Origin: Austropuccinia psidii
Taxonomy: Eukaryota > Basidiomycota > Pucciniomycetes > Pucciniales > Sphaerophragmiaceae
Direction: 5' to 3'
Assembly: GCA_023105745.1 (NCBI GenBank)
Contig: JALGQZ010000001.1
Coordinates: 58,671,437 to 58,735,436 of the forward strand
DNA length: 64,000 nt
Part shown: piece by piece, positions 46,655 through 56,044 of the stretch
How positions within the stretch are numbered: the first letter of the stretch is position 1
Layout: each line of letters opens with the position of its first letter
The notes under the pieces: generated by a model
Database searches by the model: none
What the model was told of the DNA's origin: nothing
What the model saw: only the letters and a program-made list of their open reading frames with translations
Translations under genes and position numbers: made by a program

Positions 46655-49600
46655 TTACTTTGTAATATTGGTATTTCTAGTGTGTCTGAATCTTCTGAGG
46701 AGTTTGGTAGCTTCTGGTATAACTTTTTTTTCTAACCATTCATCTTCACAAGTTGGGTCACTGTACCTAACAAGGTATTCCCTCACTTTCTTGGTTCTTA
46801 ATTTCCTTTCTTTAAGAACTTTGGTAATTTTCTTAGTACCAGATGTCTCAATAGGAGGTATAACTTGGGGAACTTTATTTCTCAAGGGAAATTTTTCAGC
46901 ATCACTAGATTTATATGGCTTCACTAAGCTCACTGGAAATGTAGGATGCTTATTACTAAGTTCTTCAGATAACTCTACTTCAACAGCATTGTCTCCATGG
47001 AGGGCTTTAATAACAAAAGGTCCTGCAAAGGAGTCTTTGAGCTTTTTACATCCTTTGATGTTATTGAAGTTGGTGGTGGATACTAGTACTAAATCTCCTG
47101 CCTTGAAATCTGGAGTGGCATGAGATTTGTCCCATTTATCTTTAGCATATGCAAATGAGTCTTCCATGCATCTTACTGCATGCTTCCTGGCTCTGTCTAG
47201 CATTCCTTTGAATCTGGCAGCTGTGGAATGTATCTCAACTAAATCTTTCCTCAAAGAATCTTGGGGTAGTTTGGGATTCCATCCTTTTTCCAGAATAGCA
47301 GGAGTCTCATTGGTACTGGCATGAATGGATGTTTTGTATGCCAGTTCCAGTGCAGGAAGAAGAGTACACCAATCATGGGTGAAACCATCACTATCTTCAA
47401 ATTCAAGGCCATATGCACAGAATCTTCTCACCATATCTTCTAAGGTTTGAATCATTCTTTCAGCCAGACCATCAGTTTGTGGGTGGTAGGCTGTGGAGAA
47501 GGATAATTTTGTCCCAAATAGTTGGTGAAGATTTGTCCACAGTGCTGAGGTGAATTTAGGATCTCTGTCACTAATGATATTTGTAAATATGCCAGTCCAT
47601 GATACTACTCTATTCCATATCAGAAGAGCTGTATCCATGGCTGTATCATCTTTGTGGCATGGTAAAAAGATTGGAGTTTTACTGAACCTGTCTACAATTA
47701 CTAGGCAAGCATTATAACTTCTGTCACCACCTGGTGGTAGTCCTGTTACCCAATCCATATGGACAATTTCCCAAGGTCTGCTGGGTTCTTGGATTTTTAT
47801 CATATTTCCAAGTCTCTTGCCAGTGGATTTGTTTGCTTTTTGACATCTGTCACAGGTTTTGCAATACTCTGTCACTTCTTTTTGCCACATTGGCCACCAT
47901 ATACAGGTCTTTACCTTTTCTTTTGTTCTGTCTTCAGACAGATTTCCTGAAAAGGGGCTGTCATGGCATTCTTTCAGCACAAGATTGATTAGTGACCTGT
48001 CCACAACTGTCATAACACATGTGTGTTTTGTTCTGTGGTAAATTATACCATCCAGTAGGTGAAATCTTCCTTCATCATAAGATTTTTTCCATACTTCATC
48101 CAAGGCATGTGTAAGAGAGTTGTCTTTACAGTCCTTGTTAAGTAATTGGCATAAGATGCTACAATTCTTATCTTGAGTGTAACTGTTTCTGACTTCTTCA
48201 AAGAAGGTGGTGTTTAAGTCTGTAACACTTATCCCTTCTATTGGAATTTGTGGGGAGGCTTCTTCTGGTACATAAGCAGGATTATCAATATCATTTGGTA
48301 ATGGCCATCTGCTTAGTCCATCTGCATTTTTATGAATATTGCCATCTTTGTGAACAATAGTCATATTGCCCCTATATTCTTGTATGGCTATTTGCCATCT
48401 AAGCATATGTCTGTTGGGTGTTTTCATATTCAGAAGTGATTTAACAGCGGTACAATCTGTTATCACTTCAAAGACACATCCTTCTAGAAAGTAATTGAGC
48501 TTTTCTAGAGCCCACACAAGGCATAAACACTCCATCTGACTTGCTCCATATCTGGCTTCAGTTGGTTTGATTTGCCTAGATATGAAACATATGGGTCCTT
48601 CCACAGGTTTATCATTTATGATCTGAACTTGGTGAAGTGCAGCACCTAGCCAATCTCCTGATGCATCAATATAAAGCTTAAAGGGCAGCTTAAAGTCTGG
48701 CATCAGTAAGAGTGGAGCAGTGGTCAAGGCTTGTCTCAAAGATTCAAAGGCTTTTACTCTGTCAACTGTCATTTCAAAGACTGTGTCTTTGTCACATAGC
48801 TTATAAAGAGGTCTTGCTATGGATGCAAAATCTTTAATGTGTTGCCTGTAATACCCTGCAAAACCCAAAAATGACTGAATTTCTTTTTTGTTTTGAGGCA
48901 TGGGTTTAAGCAGTACTGCTGCAACTTTGTTTTTGTCAATTCCAAGAGATAAACCAGATACTACATGCCCTAGTGCTTTAAGCTCTTTAAATCCAAAATG
49001 GCATTTCTTTAAAGAAATTTTCATATTGACAGATTGAATTTTTGTCAAAGCCCTGGACAATCTGTACATATGTTCTTCCCAAGTTTTGGAGCAGACTATA
49101 ATGTCATCAATGTAAATGATTAACCATCCTTCTGAAAGTTCTTCAGGGAAGATTTCATTCATCATTCTTTGGAAGTGTGAAGGTGCATTTTTGAGACCAA
49201 AGGGCATTCTTAAATATTCATAAACTCCACAATGAACAATGATTCTCAAATACTTTCTTGCTCTTGGTGTCACCACATTCTGATGAAATCCTTTGAGAGC
49301 ATCCATAGTGCTTATATATACTGCTTGAGATATTTGAGTGAGGGCAATTTGGATCTTTGGAATTGGGTATCTGTCTGGAACAGTATAAGTGTTCAGAGAT
49401 CTAAAGTCCCCAACCATTCTAGATTTTCCATTATGCCAAGCCACTATGACTGGTGTAGTTATTTCTACTTCCTCATTGTGGCCTACTTTTCTTATTACAG
49501 CAAGGTCTAGAAGTTCTTTAATATGGCTTTCTAGAGCTTCTCTTGATTTTGGACTTGCTGGATATGCAGGTCTTCTTAAGAGTGGTGGATAAGGTCTCTC

Positions 49601-50329
49601 AATATTAAGGATAATATCAACTTCATGACCAATAATTGCCCCTAGGGGTTCTTTATCTGAGGCAAATGCTTCTTTATGGTCATATAAAAGAGAATAGAGT
49701 TCATTTTCTTGTTTATCACTCAAATGAAGGCTTATTTCAGCTTCATTTAAGTGTTCAGACTTGAATTTCTCTAACTCTAAGTTGACTGGTGATACTTTGT
49801 TTACTGTAATTTGTCTTTTAAATGGTAAAAAGGCAAATTTTTGGCGCTTATTGTCTCCAATAGTAAAGTATCTGTCTTTTTTGTTTTGTAAATCTATGCC
49901 ATACATGATTAAATAATCATTTCCCAATATGAAATGGGTACTAGAGCAATTTTCCATAACAACAAATTCAACAGTGATTCTTAAATTTCCATTGATATGT
50001 GGAAATATGACACTAGTCTCAAATATTCCCAATGCTTTCATTGGGTTACTTGCACTATTGAATTTTATGCCATCAATTGGCAACAATTGATCTTCAAAGT
50101 TTGGTACACAAGTTTTAAGAAAAGATTTACCAACACAAGAGCAGAAGGCTCCTGGGTCAAGCAAAAGTTTAGTGGGTTTGTTGTCAATCACCACTTCTGT
50201 TATACAGGAGTTACCAGCTGTATAACCTTTTCCTCTGTTTGGTTTGGTTTTAATGAGTTGTGCATGTTGGATTTTTGATAAATCAAGTTGACCATTGCTT
50301 AATTGTGGCAAGTGGGAATAAGATTCCAT
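46655..50329 (-). CDS. G5 pol: protease, RT, RNase H, integrase, chromodomain-like tail
   Basis: Open for 1224 codons from the ATG at 50329, in the same frame as gag across one TAA. Retropepsin site LLLDPGAF at residues ~55-62: Ser is replaced by Pro (Asp58-Pro-Gly; G1 has DSG). RT catalytic YIDD at 406-409. RNase H with [11 protein letters not shown] and GLSRWPLP. Integrase finger [10 protein letters not shown]...CKTCDRC: the second His is Asn (His in G1). Core triad Asp859, Asp921, Glu957, with exactly 35 residues between the last two. Then [11 protein letters not shown] and a chromodomain-like end ([15 protein letters not shown]). It would cut, copy and integrate the element. The altered protease and finger make activity doubtful despite the open frame. 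Confidence 0.93.
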   Translation of the reverse strand: MESYSHLPQLSNGQLDLSKIQHAQLIKTKPNRGKGYTAGNSCITEVVIDNKPTKLLLDPGAFCSCVGKSFLKTCVPNFEDQLLPIDGIKFNSASNPMKALGIFETSVIFPHINGNLRITVEFVVMENCSSTHFILGNDYLIMYGIDLQNKKDRYFTIGDNKRQKFAFLPFKRQITVNKVSPVNLELEKFKSEHLNEAEISLHLSDKQENELYSLLYDHKEAFASDKEPLGAIIGHEVDIILNIERPYPPLLRRPAYPASPKSREALESHIKELLDLAVIRKVGHNEEVEITTPVIVAWHNGKSRMVGDFRSLNTYTVPDRYPIPKIQIALTQISQAVYISTMDALKGFHQNVVTPRARKYLRIIVHCGVYEYLRMPFGLKNAPSHFQRMMNEIFPEELSEGWLIIYIDDIIVCSKTWEEHMYRLSRALTKIQSVNMKISLKKCHFGFKELKALGHVVSGLSLGIDKNKVAAVLLKPMPQNKKEIQSFLGFAGYYRQHIKDFASIARPLYKLCDKDTVFEMTVDRVKAFESLRQALTTAPLLLMPDFKLPFKLYIDASGDWLGAALHQVQIINDKPVEGPICFISRQIKPTEARYGASQMECLCLVWALEKLNYFLEGCVFEVITDCTAVKSLLNMKTPNRHMLRWQIAIQEYRGNMTIVHKDGNIHKNADGLSRWPLPNDIDNPAYVPEEASPQIPIEGISVTDLNTTFFEEVRNSYTQDKNCSILCQLLNKDCKDNSLTHALDEVWKKSYDEGRFHLLDGIIYHRTKHTCVMTVVDRSLINLVLKECHDSPFSGNLSEDRTKEKVKTCIWWPMWQKEVTEYCKTCDRCQKANKSTGKRLGNMIKIQEPSRPWEIVHMDWVTGLPPGGDRSYNACLVIVDRFSKTPIFLPCHKDDTAMDTALLIWNRVVSWTGIFTNIISDRDPKFTSALWTNLHQLFGTKLSFSTAYHPQTDGLAERMIQTLEDMVRRFCAYGLEFEDSDGFTHDWCTLLPALELAYKTSIHASTNETPAILEKGWNPKLPQDSLRKDLVEIHSTAARFKGMLDRARKHAVRCMEDSFAYAKDKWDKSHATPDFKAGDLVLVSTTNFNNIKGCKKLKDSFAGPFVIKALHGDNAVEVELSEELSNKHPTFPVSLVKPYKSSDAEKFPLRNKVPQVIPPIETSGTKKITKVLKERKLRTKKVREYLVRYSDPTCEDEWLEKKVIPEATKLLRRFRHTRNTNITK

Positions 50330-50386
50330 GATGTCAAAAGTGGCATTGATATTTTCTATATCTTTTGAAGATTCAGAAAATATGGA

Positions 50387-50389
50387 TTA
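50387..50389 (-). promoter_or_regulatory. In-frame UAA between G5 gag and pol, possible readthrough site
   Basis: GAC AAG TAA TCC in minus sense. The frame stays open on both sides (730 codons before, 19 codons then Met and 1224 codons after). G2 has the same arrangement (AAT GAC TAA AGT, 7128-7130). Suppression of the stop would give Gag-Pol; reinitiation is the alternative. Confidence 0.6.
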
Positions 50390-52579
50390 CTTGTCATCTG
50401 AATTTTCTTCAATTATGTCATCTTTTTCAACATCAGGTTCTTTCTCAACATCAATTTCATTGATTTTCCCTCTCTTTGGACATGTATTGGCTAAATGGGT
50501 GGTGCTTTGGCAAATATGGAACTTTCTGACTGTATCTGCAGATTTATTTTGAATATTATTAAAGTTTTCTTTGGGGTTTTTGTCCACAGAATCTTTCCAA
50601 GGTGTATTAAACCTTGTTTTGAGATTCACCCTACTGGAACCAATTCTGGTTTTTGTGGTTACTTCCTCTAATATATTGATAATGTCTTCTGCTGAAGATT
50701 GTTCAGTAGTCCTGCTCTTGACAGCATGCTCTAAGTCACCTCCACATTGTCTTAGAATTTTTCTATGAATCATAAATTCTGACATGTCAGGGTATAATGC
50801 TGTTAATCTGTCCTTTTGTTGACAAAACCATGGTAAGGCTTTGTCTTTATCAGCATTAAATTTGGCGGATTCAAAGGCTGTTTCAACTTTAAACTTCCAA
50901 GCATCATTGGCCCATTTGTTGACAATTTGGGTTTTCCACCAAGTCCAACTCTGGTGTCCATGTGCTTGTCTCAATTTGATATACCATCTGTGAGCTGATT
51001 TGGTAAACAAGGTGTTAAACCTGGCTGTCACCAATCTGTCTGGTAAGTCAAAATCTTCTTTGATCATGTCACTACCTCTGATAAATTCCATATGGTCATA
51101 TTCTCCTTCACCACTGAAGTGAGGCCATTCCTTAAGTTTTGGAACTTCTTTTAATAGTGCTTGGCCCATTGATGGTTCCAAGTTATGAAAAAAAGTAGAA
51201 AATTCATCTTTTAACTGTGAATTTTCACCATCAAATACTTGTGGATTGGGAATTCTTGCACCCTCATTCTGGTTCAGAGGTGTAGACATTCTTGGCAAGG
51301 TGTTTAGCAGTTGTTCAATATCATTCATTTTACTGTTGTTACACCTTTGAGAATTTTTTAACTCATGTTGTAAGCTTTGTATAGAGTCTATGACATTCTT
51401 TTTATGTTCATCCTCTTTATATGTAAGCTCATTCCATAACTCTGTTTGTTTAGTATTATCAGATATAACTTCATTTAATTTCATTGTTAATTTTGATATT
51501 TCCTCTTTTGAGGTATCAAAATCCTTTTTCAAGGCAATTGTATTTGTCTTTACTTCAGCAAATGCTTTTGAAATATAATCCAGAGTCTTTTTATTGTCCT
51601 CTTTGATAGTACTAATGGCATGTTTTATTCTTGTCTCAATTATGTCATCAATATTGAGTTTAGAATATTTTTCTTTTAATTCTTTAATAATGGCAGATTG
51701 TTCATTTATCTTAATGCCAAAAGAAGTATCATTATTGGAAGTTTTAATTGTTCTTAAAACTTTTTCAAAACACATAAGTGTTTCATTAATTTGGCACAGG
51801 CTCAAGTTGTTTGTTTTAATGTTGTTACAAATGGATTCATTTTTATCAGAAAGATGTTTTTTAACGTCATTTATAGCATCATACAACTCTGGGATGGAAT
51901 CAAATATATCAGAAATCATTTCTGGAATTTTAATCTGGCTTCCTCCTTCTTTTGTAATTCCATCATGGTTCTGGCCATCTGAAATACATTTTCCATGGCA
52001 TCCTGCTGAATTTTTGGGATCCTGTAGCCCTGGCTGTAAGGTTTTGGGGCTGGTGCCTTTCCCTTGCCCTTGTTTGGAGGTTGTGGCTGCTTTTTCACGT
52101 TGGAATTGCTGGTGCTGGCCACTGGGGCTGTTTTTGGCACTGGTTTGGGTGGTGGAGGGTTGTTTTTCCTCCATTCTAGTGTCAACAGCATCATGTTTTT
52201 CTTCTCCATCAATGGATGCCATCCATTGAGTAACTTGCAAGTGTTGGGATGGCCCAGGATTTTCCTTACTGTCAGGTAAGAATTCATGCAATTCTTCCAC
52301 AGGTCTGCAAGGATCTGGTACTCTTTGAATTGAAGTGCATTGTTGTATGCACTGTGGCTGGCTTTGTATATGTCCACAGAGGCCTGTTGTGGCGGTGTCA
52401 GCTCTTTTTGAAGGTAAAATGGTGTTATCAGCTTCAGAATGACCCATTTTAGTTGTTTGGAAGTCATCAACTGACCCTTTCCCTTCTGTACCTGATTGGC
52501 TTCTGCCATAATCACGTCTATGACCTTTTTGAGAGCTGCTTGAGGGTTTATAGCTTGCTCCTGATCTGGTTGAAGGCAT
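50387..52579 (-). CDS. G5 gag, 730 codons
   Basis: Starts MPSTRSGASY at 52579, an ATG that lies inside the accessory-ORF intron. The first ~210 residues are Q/P/S-rich and disordered, and overlap the accessory ORF in another frame. Residues ~215-480 are long helices with heptad character (coiled coil). A capsid-like block follows with WPHFSGEGEYDHMEF, HRWYIKLRQAHGHQSWTWWK and CGGDLEHAVKSR. The zinc knuckle reads FHICQSTTHLANTC: the first Cys of CCHC is Phe (G2 has Cys). An acidic tail precedes the TAA. Gag would form the particle and package RNA; loss of one zinc ligand may weaken RNA binding. Confidence 0.85.
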   Translation of the reverse strand: MPSTRSGASYKPSSSSQKGHRRDYGRSQSGTEGKGSVDDFQTTKMGHSEADNTILPSKRADTATTGLCGHIQSQPQCIQQCTSIQRVPDPCRPVEELHEFLPDSKENPGPSQHLQVTQWMASIDGEEKHDAVDTRMEEKQPSTTQTSAKNSPSGQHQQFQREKAATTSKQGQGKGTSPKTLQPGLQDPKNSAGCHGKCISDGQNHDGITKEGGSQIKIPEMISDIFDSIPELYDAINDVKKHLSDKNESICNNIKTNNLSLCQINETLMCFEKVLRTIKTSNNDTSFGIKINEQSAIIKELKEKYSKLNIDDIIETRIKHAISTIKEDNKKTLDYISKAFAEVKTNTIALKKDFDTSKEEISKLTMKLNEVISDNTKQTELWNELTYKEDEHKKNVIDSIQSLQHELKNSQRCNNSKMNDIEQLLNTLPRMSTPLNQNEGARIPNPQVFDGENSQLKDEFSTFFHNLEPSMGQALLKEVPKLKEWPHFSGEGEYDHMEFIRGSDMIKEDFDLPDRLVTARFNTLFTKSAHRWYIKLRQAHGHQSWTWWKTQIVNKWANDAWKFKVETAFESAKFNADKDKALPWFCQQKDRLTALYPDMSEFMIHRKILRQCGGDLEHAVKSRTTEQSSAEDIINILEEVTTKTRIGSSRVNLKTRFNTPWKDSVDKNPKENFNNIQNKSADTVRKFHICQSTTHLANTCPKRGKINEIDVEKEPDVEKDDIIEENSDDK

Positions 52580-52828
52580 ATTTTATGATTAAAAAGGTTA
52601 AAAATAGTAATTTTACGTCAAAAAACTCACTATTTGCCAAATTTTTAGCTCTCTGAAGGGTATTACTTATATCCAAGTTAATTAATTCAGAGGTTATTGG
52701 CTCAGGTTGGTTATTTTGAGTCACAATAACAGTGCTATTATGGTCTGAAATCACAGTGCTTGCAGGAATCATACTGGTAACTGTTGAGGCTGTTTCAATG
52801 TTTTCTTGTCTTACCACGTTGTCAGACA
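51916..52828 (-). CDS. G5 spliced accessory ORF (282 aa), overlapping gag
   Basis: Exon 52828-52631 and exon 52565-51916 join across a phase-1 intron. With an A from the leader exon (52905) the spliced frame begins ATG TCT GAC and is 849 nt, exactly 283 codons with TGA. The first part is Thr/Ser-rich; the second has a helical domain with MTSKQLKWVILKL, YKASHSAYNNALQF and LLNGWHP, colinear with G2 and G6 (MTSKGLTIREL; LLKDLF.WSMDNK; GWNP). Then come a Pro-rich linker and a basic end LKFQK. No known family recognised. Since it stops just past the overlap, it looks like a separate protein rather than a Gag N-terminus reached by frameshift. Confidence 0.6.
52566..52630 (-). other. Phase-1 intron of G5 accessory ORF; contains gag ATG
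   Basis: GTGAGT donor and TTCAACCAG acceptor in minus sense, 65 nt, with TTTAACC/TTTAATC as possible branch points. The gag ATG (52579) is 14 nt before the 3' splice site. Confidence 0.65.
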
Positions 52829-52904
52829 CTAAAATTAATGAAAAAGCCAAATAATTAAGTAAAAAAAGGTTATTTCAAAAAAGAAATAAAAATTAAAGCC
52901 TCAC
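52829..52904 (-). other. Candidate leader intron of G5
   Basis: TTATAA|GTGAGG donor and TTAATTTTAG|TG acceptor, 76 nt. Joining supplies A to TG and makes an ATG. The same donor context TTATAA|GT occurs in G6. Confidence 0.55.
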
Positions 52905-53033
52905 TTATAATATGAAAAAAATTATTTTTTATTGATTTTTTGAATTATAAGTATTTTTTATATGTTTTTTAAATTTTTCAATATAAGAAAAATAATTAAA
53001 AAAGAGTAAAAAAAATATGTCACAGGTAAAATA

Positions 53034-53052
53034 TCATGGCTGGGCCCCCAAA
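53034..53052 (-). other. Candidate primer-binding site of G5
   Basis: Minus strand directly after the 5' LTR reads TTTGGGGGCCCAGCCATGA, closely like G2 and G6, although the LTRs are of another family. Confidence 0.55.
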
Positions 53053-54881
53053 TGTAAGGTGTGGATATGAAACTTTGAGTAAAAATCAAGTACTTTTCCT
53101 GTCCTCAAAATTTGTATAAGGTAAAATAAATTAAAAATAATAAGAAATATTATTTTTAAGAGAAAACACGCCAATCTTATTGTTTATAACTTTATTAGTA
53201 TAAAACAATAATATTATAAAAATTTATTGTTTTACCAACAATAAAAATTTATCCAAAAAAATACTCTACAAGAGATATTTTAAGGCTACAAAAGAAATTT
53301 CTTCAAGAGCAATTTCAATTGGAATTAATTGAGCAAAGAACTGCAGGAAATTAATTAAAGAACAAAGTCTTTAAAAAGAATATTAAAGAGAAAACAAGCC
53401 CAAAAGTGACCAGAGTGAATTTGGAAACAAAGTGACAAAGCTAACAGTGATGAAAGATGCTTTAATTCACTTTTGGGGTGGTTCAGGGGTAAAAATGATT
53501 ATAAGAGTTACAAACAATGATTATAATGATTTTTTCACGTGGTTAAAAGGTTTAAAATGATTTATAAGAGGTGGTTGGAATCTTTTATTGATTGGTTTAA
53601 TAGTTTTAAACTAATTAATAAAAGGAAAAGATTCTAACATGAAGAGAAAAGAGGGGCAAAGAAGACATTCTTTTATAACCATCAATTCTCTTACTCCAAA
53701 AGTAAAATTTACTCTTGTCAGTCGTGTAAAACAGTCTGACAACAGAAAAGCCAATTATGGCATCATTGAACCCTGGTTTAGACCAAAAAAGGGCTGGTTT
53801 AAGCCATTTTTAGCCATTTTAGACCCTTAAATCAGCCATTACTATAGCAATACCAGGCCTAGAGCCTTTAAAACACGTCAGGAAGTGTGTCAGAGGCGTA
53901 GAAACCAGTTAAAGCTGTTTTTACTATGATTGTTTTATCTTAAGGGTAGTTTTACCCTCTTGGCAACAGCTAAAACTACCCCAGCTGGTATCAAAACTTC
54001 ATCATCAATTGAGTCCACAGACCCTGTAACTCAATTCCAGGCCAAAAGTGATGAACTTTTGCGTGAATTTTGACATCCCACGCCTTTCAGCAAGGAGTTT
54101 GGGGGTCTAGCTCCCCCTTAGAGCTGGAGTTCCTTTTCCCCCCCAATTTTAATCTTTCCAATTTATTTTTCCTTTAATTCCTCATCATGTATTATACTTA
54201 TAATTTACATATGTAATTCAATTCAATTGTACTGTACAATAAAATAATAATTGACACCTCATATGTAAAGCAAAGTTCACTTATGTAATACACGCGCACA
54301 TTTTGACATTTCAATTGAATTCAATTGAAAATACTTCAATTCCTCATAACTTCTAAACTAAACACAACACCTCAGTTTTAACACAAAAATTGATGGTTAA
54401 CACCACATGTGGTGTGAATTAAATTAAGGTTTTGAGGATTTTCAACTTTTGTATTGAAAATACTAAAAACTTAATTTAAGCTTATTTAGAGTTGAGTTAC
54501 AAGAATTTCACTCAGAGGTGACCCCACCTGATTTTTTGTGAGGAATCCAATGGTGAAATAATTTTTATATGTTTATTTATTGGATAAAAAGTTATAATAA
54601 TTTTTATTTAACTTTTTTCCAAATTTATTTATTTTTTCACAATTTTGTTAAAATTTCATTTTTACTTAATTTTTTCAAGTATAAATGTAATTTTTATACT
54701 TACAAAATTTAATGTATTTTTATTTTTAAATTGTAATGAATTTTTTATTTTTAATATAATTTTATATTTATATTTTGATTTTTATTTTAATAATATAAAT
54801 AAATTTATTTTATTTATATTAATATGTTATTTTTTATATTTGTGGTCTTTTGGGTATATGAAATTACATCTAAGGCTCACA
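53053..54881 (-). repeat. G5 5' LTR
   Basis: 1829 bp, partner of 44802-46630. TATA box TATAAAAG in minus sense at 53670-53677; CAATTG palindrome at 54309-54330. This LTR would drive G5 transcription leftward. Confidence 0.96.
53670..53677 (-). promoter_or_regulatory. TATA box of G5 5' LTR
   Basis: TATAAAAG in minus sense; the same box is in the 3' LTR (45418-45425) and a weaker form in the solo LTR near 25419. Confidence 0.55.
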
Positions 54882-54886
54882 AGAGT

Positions 54887-56041
54887 TCAGTCGTCCAGTG
54901 GGAGAGTAGGTCTTGTGATAGACAATGCCAGATGTTTGAGAAAACCCTTGAGTGCAAAGATGCACCTTACGTTCAAGTACATTCCCTTGTGCATTGCACT
55001 TGGTTTTAAAGACCCAAGTAGTGCCTACAAGTCTGTAGTCAGATTTGAGTTCAACAAAATCCCATACCTGGAGTCTGTTCATGGAGTCAAATTCCTTGTT
55101 GACAGCTTTTGACCATTCCTCTTTAAGTGAACTGTTCAGAGTACTGTTGAAGGTTCAAGGAATTTCTTTGATTGTCTTGAGAAGGTCAGAATGTTATTGG
55201 CATCAATTTTGCTGTTGATCAAAGTAGGATGCCAAGGACCACTAACCTTGATGTTACAGGGTGCCTGGTGAGGAATCAGATCAGGGGGCTGTTCAGTGAG
55301 TGAGGCAGGAGAATTATTAACACAAAGAGCCGCGGTTTCTTCAGAGTGGGTTTCATCTACCACTGCTGCTTCCTCAGGTTGGGCTTCATCTACCAACTCT
55401 GAGTCTGTTCTTGAGGCTTCCCAGTTAATATTCAAGGGTTCGGAAGGAGCATCCCTGGGAGAAGGAAAAGAGCTCTCATCAAAGGTTACATGTTGACTGA
55501 TGACTATTTTTTTGTCAGATAGGCAAAGTATTTGGTAACTAGTGTTATCAATTTCATACCCGAGAAGTATGGCTTCAGAACCAGTGGGGCCAAGCTTCCA
55601 TCCACAATGAGATTTAGGAATTGAGACAATTGCCCTGCAACCAAAGATGTGAAGCCTCTTTATTCTTGGAGGCACTCCCTTCCACAAGCCATAGGGGCTG
55701 AGATTGTGCCTTGAAGGAGTTGGAATAAGATTACACAACATGGTGGCAGTGAGAACTGCTTCGGCCCAGTAGCATGTAGGTAGGTTGGAACCATTGAGCA
55801 TGCATCGGGTTTTCTCCAGGATGGTTTGATTGGCTCACTCTGAAAAACCATTGTGCTCAGGTGTCTCCGCAGGGGATAAGTAATGAGTAAAACCTTTGGA
55901 GTTTGCAAGAGCAGAAAAACAATGATTAAGGAACTCCCCACCCCGGTCACAAACCAGCTTCCTAAGCTTGCAATCATGGAGCTTCTCCATCAAGTTGTTG
56001 ACTATGATGAATTGATCAAAGGTTTCAGATTTTGATTGGAG
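54887..56041 (-). pseudogene. C5 integrase core/C-terminus and RT start (broken)
   Basis: Right to left: CDRGGEF-like core with AETPEHNGFSE, then EKTRCMLNGSNLPTCYWAEAV, the GYEIDNTSYQI block, an acidic linker, and the RT opening (GTTWVFKTKCNAQGN). Frames change near 55800 and 55130, and the left end meets G5 after GRLN. Confidence 0.87.
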
Positions 56042-56044
56042 AAG

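Larger units (their letters stand above)
44802..54881 (-). mobile_element. G5: most intact Ty3/gypsy element, nested in C5
   Basis: Two 1829-bp LTRs (44802-46630 and 53053-54881) with TGTGAGCC...CCTTACA ends in minus sense, target duplications agagt (44797-44801 and 54882-54886), a purine tract (plus 46631-46646) and a candidate primer site (53034-53052). Reading leftward: leader with a candidate intron, spliced accessory ORF overlapping gag, gag (730 codons, open), TAA, pol (1224 codons, open). The LTRs differ at few sites. It is the youngest gypsy insertion by nesting and the only one with fully open gag and pol, but catalytic residues are altered. Confidence 0.96.

Noticed and set aside
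51916..51960. A -1 ribosomal frameshift from the accessory ORF into gag in G5.
   Set aside because: The frames are offset by -1 in all three elements, but no canonical slippery heptamer is seen near the junction, and gag has its own ATG and stays open through the overlap in G5. Two separate products fit better.
53000..53052. Short uORF from the ATG in the G5 primer-site block (also in G6).
   Set aside because: It is only a few codons (ATG ATA TTT TAC CTG TGA), absent in G2, where the ATG is GTG. It may affect translation but is not a gene.
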